DNA from: Anisakis pegreffii
Lineage: Eukaryota; Nematoda; Chromadorea; Rhabditida; Anisakidae
Assembly (NCBI GenBank): GCA_035041965.1
Contig: JAPYMA010000892.1
Location: 1-64,000, forward strand
Length of the DNA: 64,000 nt
Direction: 5' to 3'
Below, in pieces: positions 1 through 27,300 of the stretch; position 1 is the first letter of the stretch, and every line of letters begins with the position of its first letter. The translations under genes and the position numbers were made by a program. The notes under the pieces were generated by a model. It saw only the letters and a list, made by a program, of their open reading frames with translations, was not told the DNA's origin and made no database searches.

Positions 1-650
1 TTAATTAAATGCCTATATCTCCTCAACAAGGCCAAATTGCTTGGTAAAATTTTTAATATTCTGAATCTAGAGGTTCTGCTGGATCGAACGATGAAAAGAA
101 ATTCGCATGTTTCCGGGCAAACCTGAGAAGACGGTTAGCTTGAAGATCGCAATCCGCCTATTGCTGATGTGAACGTATTAATTGCTCTATAGTGATCAAT
201 TTGTATGAATGAGCGTGACTGCGCTATCGAATTGTGATAGATCTATGTAAATGGCTATAGCTCCTCAGGAAAGCAAAATCGCTCGACAAAATATATGTTT
301 TCCTGAATGAGGGCATTCAGCTGGATCGACTGATGCAAAAAATGCATATGTTAGTGGGCAAACTTGAGCTTACGGTAGCCTCGAAGGTGGCACCAGAGAT
401 AGTATTAATTAAATGCCCATATCTCCTCAACAAGGCCAAATTGCTTTGTAAAATTTTTAATATTTCGAATTTAGAGGTTCTGCTTGATCGGTTGGTGAAA
501 AGAAATTCACATGTTTCTGGGCAAAGTTGAGAAGACGGGTAGCCCGAAGAACGCAATCCGCCTATTGCTATATGAGCGTGTTGATTGATCTGTAGTGATC
601 AATTTGTGCGCTATCTCTGGAAAAAGTTCTCATGATTTTCAAGCTCAGAA
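1..650. repeat. Dispersed repeat family A, left cluster
   Basis: Three diverged units follow each other. Each has a landmark like CTATATCTCCTCAA (near 13, 253 and 414) and, about 105 bases later, a landmark like GGGCAAACTTGAG (near 115, 356 and 519) followed by an ACGGTAG-type tail. The same landmarks in the same order recur five times at 54.2-55.2 kb. Open frames on either strand shift between copies, so I read this as non-coding repeat. The cluster is cut by the left edge of the window. Confidence 0.75.
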
Positions 651-757
651 CGGAATGTGATAGAGCTTTTTATTCGCCTCAAAACGTGTATCTTCGATTT
701 CCCCAACAAGATTTCCTTCACACCGTAATCACGCCTCATATGTGTATCCGTCATTAA

Positions 758-1137
758 AGTTTGAGATAACGAGTCTGAGGAAAATTTTGGATTGATTACC
801 TAGATTTGACGTAACATTTGCTCCCATTACCCAAGTTTGAGGTACTAGCCGGTTCGATTACCCAAGTTTGATGTATTATTTGGTTCGTTTACCCATGCTT
901 GAGGTAGCAAACTTGAGGTATCATTTGGTTCAGCTACCCAACTTTGAGATAACATTTGCTTTGACTGCCCATATTTGAAGTAACATTTGGTTCCATTACC
1001 CAAATTTGAGGTAACATTTGGTTTAATTACCCAAGTTTGAGTCAACAATTGGTTTGATTACCCTAGTTTGAGGTAACTTTTGGCTTGATTACTCATGTTC
1101 GAGGAAACATTTCATGGTGTTACTGGACAAATTTGAG
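758..1137 (+). repeat. Tandem array of SL1-like sequences, 31-bp period
   Basis: Ten 22-nt SL1-like segments start at 789, 820, 851, 882, 927, 958, 989, 1020, 1051 and 1082. Every step is 31 bp except 882 to 927, which is 45 bp because 14 bp ending in TTGAGGTA are duplicated. The copy at 1020-1041 is identical to canonical nematode SL1; by my count the others match 15 to 20 of 22 positions. Most units continue with GTAACATTT, so the unit equals a leader plus a splice-donor-like start and a few bases. Seven of ten have GT directly after the leader. Degenerate edges run from about 758 to 1137. No SL RNA body with an Sm site and 3' stem follows any copy, so these are not standard SL RNA genes. 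Confidence 0.9.
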
Positions 1138-1482
1138 AACACGGGTAGTTTGAAAATGGTGCTCATGATATTCCCGCAAAACTGCATCATTGATCACACC
1201 AAAGTGGTCAAATGTGCAGGGTCTGGCAGTTTTACAGAACACCTTAAGTCATTTTACAAGCTATCAAAATCATGTTGTATCCGTTGAACTAAGCAAAATC
1301 CGTCGACAATATATATTATATTCTGAACGGAAAGGATCTGCTAAATCCGATGGTAACAAGAAATCACGGTGTTGCCGAGCAAACTTGACGGCATGTAGAA
1401 ATGAAGGAATTATCCGAAAAAAAATCGGCGATGAACACTTTGAATTACAGCTGGGAAGAACTGAAATTATGCTAAAAAAGTT
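1138..1482. repeat. Degenerate family A repeat copy
   Basis: Weak but ordered matches to family A flank the SL1-like array on its right. They include GGACAAATTTGAGAACACGGGTAG at about 1125, CAATATATATTATATTCTGAAC at about 1307, and GAGCAAACTTGACGGCATGTAG at about 1378 (landmarks given approximately). The short open frames here are unsupported. Confidence 0.5.
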
Positions 1483-2775
1483 GAAAGTGTGAATATGCTT
1501 CAAGAAAAATTTCTCGAAAACAAAAAAGATAGTAGCAATAAAGATTTATCTTTTCATCCACAGTATACGTACACGTTTGCAATTAATGTCCAAAAAAACC
1601 GGGATTCACTCGCGAACACGAAAACAGAGAGAGCAAGAGAGTTGGTTTTTTCTCTATTTTAAAACGAAATCTCGTGAATAATCCATCAAATATCAATGAG
1701 AGCGAGAAATAATTCTTGAGAAAACAATACAATACAATACAAAGAAATTCAAACAACGAAACTGATTACAAAAAAACCAAAACGAACGATAACAACAACG
1801 ACAACAACAAAACCATTACCACAAATTGAACGTCGTCGATTATAATCACTTCGAAATAATTGCAAAGCAATCAATTTCGAAGAAAATCTTTTCGGTGAAC
1901 ATAAATTAATCATGATCAACTTTTCTCATCTATTCTATCATATTTGGTGCATTCATGTTCGCAGTCCTATCGATGAGTTACTTGTTTTTGCTGATTTTGC
2001 CACATCAAACGCCGAATGTTCGATAACTTTTTTTGTAATCTTGATAGTTCACTGCTCGAAGTTTGTTTTATTTCGATTCGTCACTAATTTTGTTGGGCGA
2101 CCGTGCAGCAAACTGGTCAGAAATTTGTCATCATGAGAAGCAGAATTGAGGCAAATTTCGATATTTTCAGGGAGTTGATAAGAAGTTTTCAGCGATTCTA
2201 TTCAACTGCCTGGCTTTTTCAACTTCATTCTTCCGAGCACTAACAGACTATGTACTTAGTAGTTCCTGAAACTTACAACGTCTCACACACCACATATAAA
2301 TTACAAAAAACTCAAAATGATCGATGAAACGAACAAATACTCAATTCATTCTAAGCAAGATGGATTCATCAAGAAACGAACAAAAAATACCTTTGACCTG
2401 TCAAGCAAATAACAAATAACGAATAAATAAACAAACGAACAAACCAATATTTATGACACAACATTCAAAAAAGACTGTGATATCAGAACTGTGTCTCAAA
2501 TCCAGAAGACAAACCAATGAACTGAGAATAGCCAATCAGCAATACATATTGAAATCACCGGATTTTTCTTTTTCTTTTCAACAGAGAGCAAGCCGTTTTT
2601 CACACGAGACAAACAAAGTGAGACGAAAAAGAGACAATGAGAAAAGAAGAGAGAAAGAGATAGAAACGTGTGTGTGCGCGCGCAAAATTATTCGATAAAT
2701 TTTTCTTCAAAGCAAAATTTTCAGTATTCGTTGTTTCTGTGCAGTGAAATGCTTCTGCTAGTAGTTTCTTTTCAA
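1483..2775. other. Region downstream of akt-1, no gene seen
   Basis: AT-rich sequence between family A and the akt-1 stop codon on the minus strand. It holds A-rich and AACAA-type simple sequence near 1780-1810 and a purine-rich, then GTGTGTGCGCGC tract near 2640-2685. It probably includes the akt-1 3' UTR, but I see no clear poly(A) signal close to the stop. Confidence 0.5.
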
Positions 2776-17680
<14,905 letters not shown>

Positions 17681-19649
17681 CACGATCAAAACACTTACAC
17701 ACCGTCGTCTGACCACTTAGCTATCGCGATAGCAATTTCGGTGTGATGATGATTTGCAGCGAATATTTGAGAACGAATAAAATAGCGGCGGGTTATGTGA
17801 ATATATAATTGAGATGCACAATGATGTTGTTGGTGTTGGGAATATGCAACGAAAGGGTTTAGAGCCGTTCGTTCTCTGTGTTTTACAGCTGAATCTGAAA
17901 GTATCATTTTCATCAGATATCAGATGATGTGCATCACACTCAGAAATTGACCGGAATGGAGACAGCGCTATCGGAAATTACGCACGTTAAATTGAATTTT
18001 ACGCAGATGGCTGAATGTCCTCACATTGGCCACACAGAACCACTCGTCTGAGGTGATGTTCACAACATCCACTCTGCAACAACTGGCAATAAACGCACTA
18101 AACGGGTTTTATTCAGAGAGAATCGTAACTGAAAAATCGCTCGCCTAGGGTGGATTGTAATCTAGTGAACATTAACATTAAAATCCAAAAAGAAAAGGTG
18201 AACGGAACTCATTTCAATCCAAATAAAACGCTTGTTAGAAATGTTTTGGTGGGTAATTGAATCTATTCTCAAATGCGTCACTTACTTTTTCAAAATACTT
18301 TTTCAAAAAAAAACTCAATCTCAATTCGATTACTACTAGAATTGCTCCGCTCCCCCCCTCCTCACCCCGCAAAACATACCAAAACAAACAATACGTGGAT
18401 ATCAGCAGTAGCAAACAAACAAAAGTTTCACTAGAATCAGAACGAAATAAATCAGAACATACAAAGAATGCGGTCAAAAATTAGGATATGGGAACGCGAG
18501 CATCAATTCGAGTAACGAACGACACCATATGTGTGTGTTTGTTTGTGTGTGCTTTGGCGAAGCAGCACATCGATCGAATGCTGCTGCTTAATCACAAACA
18601 AATAATCATAATGGCCGTATGTGAATAAAATGAAACGTGAATCAATTACATATGCAAAAAAATGACACGAATTCTTGGAAAACTCTTCACAGCAGAAAAA
18701 TGACGGAAAAGTTTGTTGGCGAGAGAAATGTTCGTTTCGTTGCGTTGTTTTTTTGGCTGGTACCACTCATTCAATCAGAGCAATAACATCACATCATACG
18801 GCGCTGCTCGGTGCGCATATCGCTCGCTGTCAATAGCCAGTCACACAATTGAGTTGTCAACAACAAAACTGAATAATACACACATCGAATCGACAAGAGC
18901 ACGTCGTCAACAAATACGAGTGACGGGCGCCATCAACGATAATCTGATGATAGCATCATAAACACTTCGTTATATGCAAATAAGCTGCAAACAGCCGACA
19001 AAATCGTTCACAAAATCGTTTGCTGGGACAGCAGTCGCATATGGGATGGGGTGGTGTATGGGGCAATTACGGCGAGTGATTCCACCAGAAAAACAATCCT
19101 AAAAACGAATGTTCGAATGTTCGTTGCATTCTGCAAAAGTTTTGCACGAAGAACCGACCACGCGACGACTCCCTAAGGCGCCTTAAAATGTCTTCACTCG
19201 AAGTATTTTTTCAGCAGAACACACTTCAGCTAAGCCCAAACCTAAAGCTACACGCCCGCTTGAAACTAACAAGCCTAGTTTACGCTTCAAATGTACTCGC
19301 GTCTGGTACTAGGAACTCGTACCTCTCACAGCCAGTGACTTCAATCAATGACAGATTCTCAAGATACGCCTGATTTTTGCTTACAATTAGTTGAATATTT
19401 GAATAGAATTATGAATACAATTGAATACAATTAGTATTAGTTGAATATTATTGAATACAATTACAATTATATTACAATTATTATTGAATACAATTAGTTG
19501 AATACAATTTAGAATAGAATTTCTAAGTTATTGTTGTTCGATGCATGACAGTGTTGATTAAGAACTACAAATGCATGTATGTACAAGAAATCCGTACAAA
19601 AAAAACGGAAAAACGAATCAACGAGCAGAGGATATATGATCACTCTTTT
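17681..19649. other. Region upstream of akt-1, no gene seen
   Basis: The akt-1 promoter and 5' UTR should begin here. A possible trans-splice acceptor (GTGGTCAG) lies about 25 bases before the start codon. From 19380 to 19510 there is low-complexity sequence built from GAATACAATTA-like words. The short open frames on both strands show no recognisable protein. Confidence 0.45.
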
Positions 19650-19847
19650 CTTCACAGAGGTGAGCAGACCAAATCTCCAAAAAAAAAATCCGAGCGGGTC
19701 ACGAACTACACTTACGATGAGCAAGGGCACAAGAGCATTGAGCACAAACTTCACAGAGGTGAGCAGACCAAATCTCCAAAAAAAAAATCCGAGCGGGTCA
19801 CGAACTACACTTACGATGAGCAAGGGCACAAGAGCATTGAGCACAAA
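19650..19847. repeat. Perfect 99-bp tandem duplication
   Basis: 19650-19748 and 19749-19847 appear identical, including a run of ten A. Each copy begins CTTCACAGAGGTGAGCAG and ends GAGCACAAA. Because 99 is a multiple of three, plus-strand frames stay open through both copies, but the encoded peptides are not recognisable. The lack of differences implies a recent event or strong homogenisation. Confidence 0.92.
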
Positions 19848-21339
19848 TTCCAATGTTTCAATCGTTTTTCAAAATTTCAAATTCGCCACCAATAACATAC
19901 TTGTTGACCGCATCAATGAAAAACATTTACATGACATTCGTTTACGCATGGCTGCTAGTCACCTGTTGCACTGTATGAATCATCTGCTAAACTCAAACAT
20001 TTCCAGAAAGGTTCTTCAGTGAAATAGTGCAAATAAAGACAAAAACACAATGAAAATAAACCAAATCAAACAGTTTTGTGGTTATGTCTCAACAACAGCG
20101 ACAACTTCGAATGAAATTTCAGTCGAAGTGAAGGAAAGAAAATTCGAATTTGCCCCTCAAACGATTGAATGTGCACTAAATTCGTACAGCAACGAAAACA
20201 GCAATAATTCTGCAGAATTAATGTGTAATCATCTAATGTAAGTTCCTTGCTCATTGAGCAATTGAACTGGATTGTACATCATCACTTCAGTGAATCATGC
20301 AACAACAATGTATCTGAATCCTATTTCCAGGTCACTTCCTTCCTAAAAAATCATTTGGAGCGAGCCTTCCGAAGAGGAATCACTCACCTTTTTGAATGCA
20401 CTTCCCTTAATCATTAACAATATTCATTTAAGGCTTAGAAAAGGCAACATCAGCACCAACAATCTCGAAAAAAAGAACGGTCGCCATTAACACAATGTTC
20501 GGTTATTTCTAGCGGTGATGCACATTTGATTCGATGCCTATTCGAATAAAAGGAGACATCTTGCAGACTCTACATTGATTAAATTCCAAATTTAATGATT
20601 CTAATACAAGATTCAAAAAATCACTATCTCAACCTATACAATTCACACTGTTTTCAAGAAACCAATAAAAGCTGTCGTGTGCAACAAATACACAAAGCTG
20701 CTACGAAAGAGGCTTGCAAAAGCTTGATAAATTTCACGTGAGCGAGTATAACTTAGAGTATATATTGCAAAAACTAATGATTTCAGCAATTTTTCGAATG
20801 AATGAAAATTTCTGAATGACGCAGATAAGATAAATAGGAAAGAGGCACGTTTATTATCAGTGTGGTTTTTGAGGAGTTAATCGTTTGAATTGCATTCACA
20901 TTTCAAGTTTCCTTTCCGAACACCGAAACGTGCTTGCGAGTTTTTTGAAAGCACGAGCATTGCGGAAAATCATTTGAAAACGCATGACAAAAAGTTTTTC
21001 GAGTACCATATAACAGGGCGATCGGCTGGATGAGTGAATGCAAGCAAGCAAGCATGCACGAACAGATTTATTTTTGCTTATGTGTGTCTTACGGAGTACA
21101 TCTAATGAGCACGGAGATTACTGCTCGAATGGGTCTGAAAAACAAAATGCTTCGTTTAAATAACGAAATGAAAAATATTATTCAAATAAAAGACACATTC
21201 AATTAAACGCAAACTACAGAAAAGGTCAGCGAGCACGACAATAACAATAATAGTGGTATTCAGAATAATAATTTTATTATTGTAAAGTAATACAGCGATA
21301 ACAATGCTATAATAATAATATATACCAAAACGTATAACA

Positions 21340-21381
<42 letters not shown>

Positions 21382-24300
21382 TTGATAATAATAGTAACAA
21401 TGATAATAATACTTACAATAATATCATCAACAGTAATAATACTAACAATAATATTGATAGGGCAAAAAGATAGAATTCGATAATTTCATGGCGAAATAGT
21501 AAAAACAGCAGGAATAAGAAGAAAAACGAGCAGAATATATTTTTCATTCAATTTTCATTGCCCTCTCAAGAAAACGTTATGGAGTTTTTTGGGTATTTTC
21601 TTAGTATTATCAGTTACCAAATCACTTTGTTTCCGGCCAGTCTCAGCTAAATGCGTCAACTTCGAAAACGCACTTAAATACCTAAAGCAGCATTAAATGC
21701 CTTCACACGAAGCAGCATTTAATCATCCTCAAAAAATTGCTTCGTTCGTAAAAGATTGCTTTGCTTCATTCATTTACGGTGTGATCCATCATTGAAAAAT
21801 TTGCAGAACCGCGAAATGAGACAGTCGACTTGAATTATTTCATACGATATAAATACTGGTGAAAAAAGAAAGGTTTCAAATTTCAGTTATACAAGCACGC
21901 AGGCGGCAGTTTCATGTGCTTGATCACAGCACATTATGTCACACTGACCAATGCATGGTAAATATTGTTGCAATAGAGTATTTACCATGTAAAATCATAC
22001 CGGTATTAGCAGTAGTCAATACTGCTCACATGGTTATAAACAATCGTATATTGAGCGATTAGAAATTAATGTCAGTCTCTTTATAACAAATAAATCAAAA
22101 GAACCACTTTGATGTTTTGTTGAGAGGCATGATAAATAAGGAAAAAATTCAATGCTGATTGCTCATGCATAGTTGATAGTGTCGACGACGACGTGTGACT
22201 GACTTTATATGCCCATCCATCTATTCATGCATCCAGCAGCCGGCAGCCGTCTCATGCATAAATATCGCACAGATCAATATCGCACGATATCGCCGCACAT
22301 CTTTCTTGTTTATTTATCATCAGAACAACCAACAACGTCTCTGATGAAACATCACCACTTCGCAGACAAAATATTCTTCTCCTTTTTTTTCGCTTGTTGT
22401 TTGTACAATAACAACAACCAATCAAAACATTCCAAAAACTCATTATGAATAATCTGACAACAGTGGCAGACAACATATCAAAATTCTATTCATCATATAC
22501 ATTTTCGAGCAGAAAAATCATAAAACCAGTCACTCATCTCGCTGAAGAAAACCCTTGTTTCAGCAGCACATTCCTTAACTGTTCTCTTTTGAGGTGAACT
22601 TTTGGAGAGCTTTCCCTTTCAATGAATACGACAATTTTTTCGAACTGATTGCAACAAGCATTTGCAGAGGATCAACAAAATGTGATCTAGTGAAACAGAG
22701 GATGTGAAATACAGTCTGGCTGTCTTGCATAGAGGGAATATATTCAAATTGGGACATTCAAATCCGAAGAGGACACTGAGCGACTGGTTTGCCGATCGCT
22801 CTTAGCATGAGAATGCTTTCTGCGGTTGTCCAGCCTGAAGTTCTGTTAGGCTCTTTTTAGGATCTGTACTGAGAACTTGACGCAGACGAAGCCTCAGTGA
22901 TAATCTCAAGCTAAGTCTCTTAAGAAATACGCTAAAATATGCCCTTGAAGCAGACGACTAATACAACAGGATGTGGTCTCATTGAGGCTGTAAACATTCA
23001 ACTTGAGCATATCCGCCGTTCGGCGAGACGACGGCACTTCAGTTCTGGTTTGCAAATCTTGATTGTGTAATAAAAGATAAGTGTGTGTGTGTGTTATATT
23101 AGCAATCAATAACGAGACATAAAATGCGCAAAAAATTTTCCGCTTTTCTTTTGAACAGCTTCTTGTTCTGATAAGATTTGCGCTCGGAAAATCCACCCAA
23201 AAATATTCTGAATTCATAGAATAATTAACTAAAGTTTCATTCATCACAGTTTTCACATGAACACGGTATGACAGCTTACAGTTGACACACTTCTAGCAAT
23301 AAGCGAAATGTTCCTGGACAACAAATTTGTTGGAAGAAACTGAAGTGGCAACACTCGTTCAACAGAGTTTTGAAACACTTCGAGAAACGTTCACAATTCA
23401 GTGGTCTTTGATAAAAATGCTTCGATAAATCTTTCGAATAGTGAAAAATTCAGAATTTCGATCAGTGAACTCTTAAATCAAACAATCACATATTCAATAA
23501 CAAAGATGAGTAAGAGTAAGAGACCGAAACAAAATTCTGGAGTAAACGTTGTCAACGGCGAAATTCCTAATTGTAAGAAGTGGGTCGAAATGGGAGAGGA
23601 AAAGTGCCGAGTATTGTTTAATAGAAAAATGTCTGGAGATTGATGGTGAGGTTGCGAGCAAGCATTAGCTCCAGATCAGATGTTAGTCTAAGGCCAGGAC
23701 TAAGCTTGTCAGTTTAATTCAGTTCGAACTCCATCGTTTCCGACTCTTTTACGCTAGCATCAGGCCTAGTAGAGGCTAGTGTCAACTAGTGCGAACGTTA
23801 ATAAGTAAGCATGAATTGTTTATAGTTTAAGAAATGCGCATACACAAACACATAAGTAATCCACTGCTTTTCTAGCATTCAATTCAGCGCACACAGAGCA
23901 TCGCCAACACATGATACAAAAAGCACAGACAGACACGAAGATGAGGATCGCTGGACGACTAGAGCGGTCGGTTACTGACCAGTATGAAGAACGTTTATTT
24001 GTTGGATAGCTGCTGGATTCTCTGTGAGAAACCCTAGCAGCATCATCCATCGGCTGATGAGTATTTGGCCATACTCTGTTCACATGCTCTTCGCTGGAAT
24101 AGTACACACAATCTTAGTGTGACATTGAAGGGCACGACAATTCGAGCGAGGCCAAATGTCCTAGACTCGTAGCAGCGATGAACATAGGAAATAAAATGTG
24201 TGATGTGAACGAGTTAGTAGTAGCAGTTTAGTGATTTGTAACGTTTGCCTACATATTATTACCTCAGAATGAATACATACACACAAACAACACTGTGATG

Positions 24301-27300
24301 TATACATACACACAAACAACACCTATAAAATGCCGTCAAATGACGAATAAATCGGAGAGAATTTGACGAAGAGAAACAACGAAACAGGCACGAGAATAAG
24401 ATGGAAGAAGGAACGTTCGAATGCTAGCGGAAGGAGTGAGTGAGGAGCGGCGTGTGATTCGATCGTTTGTGTGTTGCATTCGGCAACAACGTTGATGCAG
24501 AAAAATGTAGAGCACGATGATAACATGAAATTATATACGACAACGATAATAATAATAATAATATCAGATCAAGTATCAAATAACATAAGAGATAACATGA
24601 GAGAAGTAACAATCGTAGTGATGATATCTTCGATGAATGAATGATTCATTTCACTTGAGATTGGCCGCAAACGAAGCTTGAGATGTTGCTGCTGCTGCTG
24701 CTGTTACTGATGGACACCACGAAAACATCCGAGTGAATCTGATTAAAGACTCGCCGTGCTGCTTTTGGCCAGGATAAAGGAGAAGAAAACATTTTTTGCG
24801 ACCAGAAAACATCACGTAAACATGAGAGAGGGCAGAGAAGAGAGCGATCAGAAGTACAGTTAGCACATAGAGAGTTGGGGGATATTCTGATATGAAATGA
24901 ATGTGTTTTCATCACATATTTCAAAGTGCACAATTGTCGTAAACAAAAATCGTCACATAAATACACACATTCATTCTAATCTTCCGATGCTACCGATTCT
25001 GAATTTTTCTCTCTCTTTCTTTGCTTCTCTCTCCGTTTGCGTTCATTTTTTGTCTCTTTCCTGCACTCTCTTTCTCTGTCTCATTCCTTGCCCCATATAA
25101 ACAGAATAAAATCGAGATGAAATAAATCCAAAAGAACACAATATAAACATCGTCTTTGTGCTACTGCTATATAAATGAATATGCGTCTTACCGTAGAAGC
25201 CACATTTCATTCATAAGTCGCAATGTCGATGGACGAGGTCCGATACAATTGGGTCTTAGCTGGAGTTGTCGTTTAGCCGTAAGTAATATCGATGAGTAAT
25301 AATAAGCTGTGGCCGCAGAGCAACAAGTAACTTTGAGTTGTATTCGACTTTAAGTAAGTCGCAAGTCTTGAAATGAACACACTTTTTCTTGGGATTTCTT
25401 CAAAATATCCAAAAAAAGCGGTGAAAAAAGTTTTGTGATTGATATGTGCAGTTGACGACAAGCAGCGTTTGATAAAATTAATTTAACACGACTGCGAGAA
25501 AGAACGAAAGGAAAGAAGAAAGAAAGATATTGTAAAGATCTGGAAAATGAACTGGCGCTAGATGTGTTCAGAAGAAGAAGCAGGCATTGCAACAATTATT
25601 TCTGTACGTGCTGAGCACGTAAGCACGTAATCAAAGTGGAGCAGTTTTGTTGAATGTACGTCACAAATGTGAAAATGCATGAAATCCATTGCAGAAGATC
25701 AGATGAATTCGATGAAATCAGCTGCACTAGCAGCAGTTCGATGAGAGAAGAAGCATTTGTTGAATCAGCCTCTTAAGCCGAACGGAATCGTTCAGCACTT
25801 CGTTCACTCATTATGAGATCAAAAAACTGCTCCAATTAATGCATCATCCATTAACGCATTCTTCGTACCCATCCATGCGAAATTGATGAAGCCCATCAAA
25901 GAGATGGTGTGACATAAATTGCGTTCGTTCAACGTCAATGAATGCTTTTTTGTCCAAATTGAATTCTGCCTAATCGGACAATCTGGATACATCTAATCCC
26001 TTAGTATATCCGCTTTGGTGCAGTTGTGAGAGTTGAAAATCTCAGAAATTGGATAGCGGATAAACGTTTCAGCCTGGAGAATACGAAAAGTTGAGAAAAT
26101 TTGGGACAAGTGATTTCCTCGAAAACAGCGAAACGAGGCAGCTAGCACTAGTAAGACCCACAAATGAGCTGCAGATGAGTGCGCTGGTGAACAAACAAAC
26201 ATCTGCAATCGCTTCGTGTTATCTGCATATTCGTGCATGTTTGAAACTAATGTGAAGTAACAGCGTATGGCCACTGCAACAACAAAAAATCTAATTAAAA
26301 TTCATTGTTCAGAGTTAATCATGATCATCATACATAATTGCATCACATGGCCAATCGCAAACGACCACCACAACTTGAGTCCCACTGGCAATATTTAAGA
26401 CTTGTATGGAGTGTATGTATGAGAGCTCATAAAGATGTTGATGAGTCTCATCTGCTCGAAACAAACACGGGCTTAGAGTCAGCCTTAGTTACGCTCGCTG
26501 AGACTTGTGCTTAAGGTCTGGTTCATAAGGAACTACGATAGACACTTGTTTACGTATGTCCGCACTCGTGCGATGTTTACAAATTGCTGAGTACCACATC
26601 ACCAAACAGCATTCGAGCACCCTTTTTGCACCCATTACGCATCCATAACATTCAGAATCCATAAAAGATGTATTTTTTCTTACCAAATAGTCAATCAGCA
26701 AAAAATGCATAGCTAAACCAATTTTTGAGTCAACAACAGGATGTGACATGAATGCAAATTTTGGAACGGGGATATGCAGTCAATCCAGCTCGATCAGAAG
26801 TGATAGAAAAAGCATAAAAAAACCCCACAAATGCCTGCATAAGTACGAGTTTTTTCTTACCTTTTCTGCTCTGTCCACATTTCCATGAAGAAATTTCCCC
26901 TGGTACTCAAGTGGAAATTTTTTCTTCTTTGACGACAGTTTTCTTCTAGGCAGTTTTCTTAAGATGAATTCGTTGGTATGTTCCAAGGAGTACCGTACTG
27001 AAATGTATCATAACCCAGAGAATTGAACCCTAATCAATGACACCACACGATCCTCTCACGTAACTCGAAGTCCAAACCACAACAGAACGTACACACCATT
27101 CCCCCCAACAACGAATACTTGGTGTTTGCTGGGGTCAGAATTCAATGTTTTCCATTTCATGATTTTTCATATAGATTCCCACTTCATTTGTTACATCATA
27201 CCCGTCTGTTGTCTCGGCTTTGGTGAGACCCTGCTGAGTGAAATCAACACTGAGTGGGTTCATCTATCTACAAGCAGACACACAAAGGAAAAACTATATA

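Noticed and set aside
781..790. AAAATTTTGG just before the SL1-like array, resembling the Sm site of SL RNA
   Set aside because: In an SL RNA the Sm site lies 3' of the leader and donor. Here it lies 5' of the first unit and no stem-loop follows, so I do not call an SL RNA gene.
845..1048. Minus-strand open frame of 67 codons across the array
   Set aside because: It is the translation of the SL1-like repeat in reverse; the 45-bp step and the repeat itself explain its pattern.
21240..21450. Dense AAT/TAA repeats considered as a structured array
   Set aside because: They form an ordinary degenerate trinucleotide microsatellite without longer-period structure.
26990..27080. GGTTCAATTC on the minus strand, like a tRNA B box
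   Set aside because: The flanking bases do not form a T-stem or acceptor stem, and no A box fits at the right distance.
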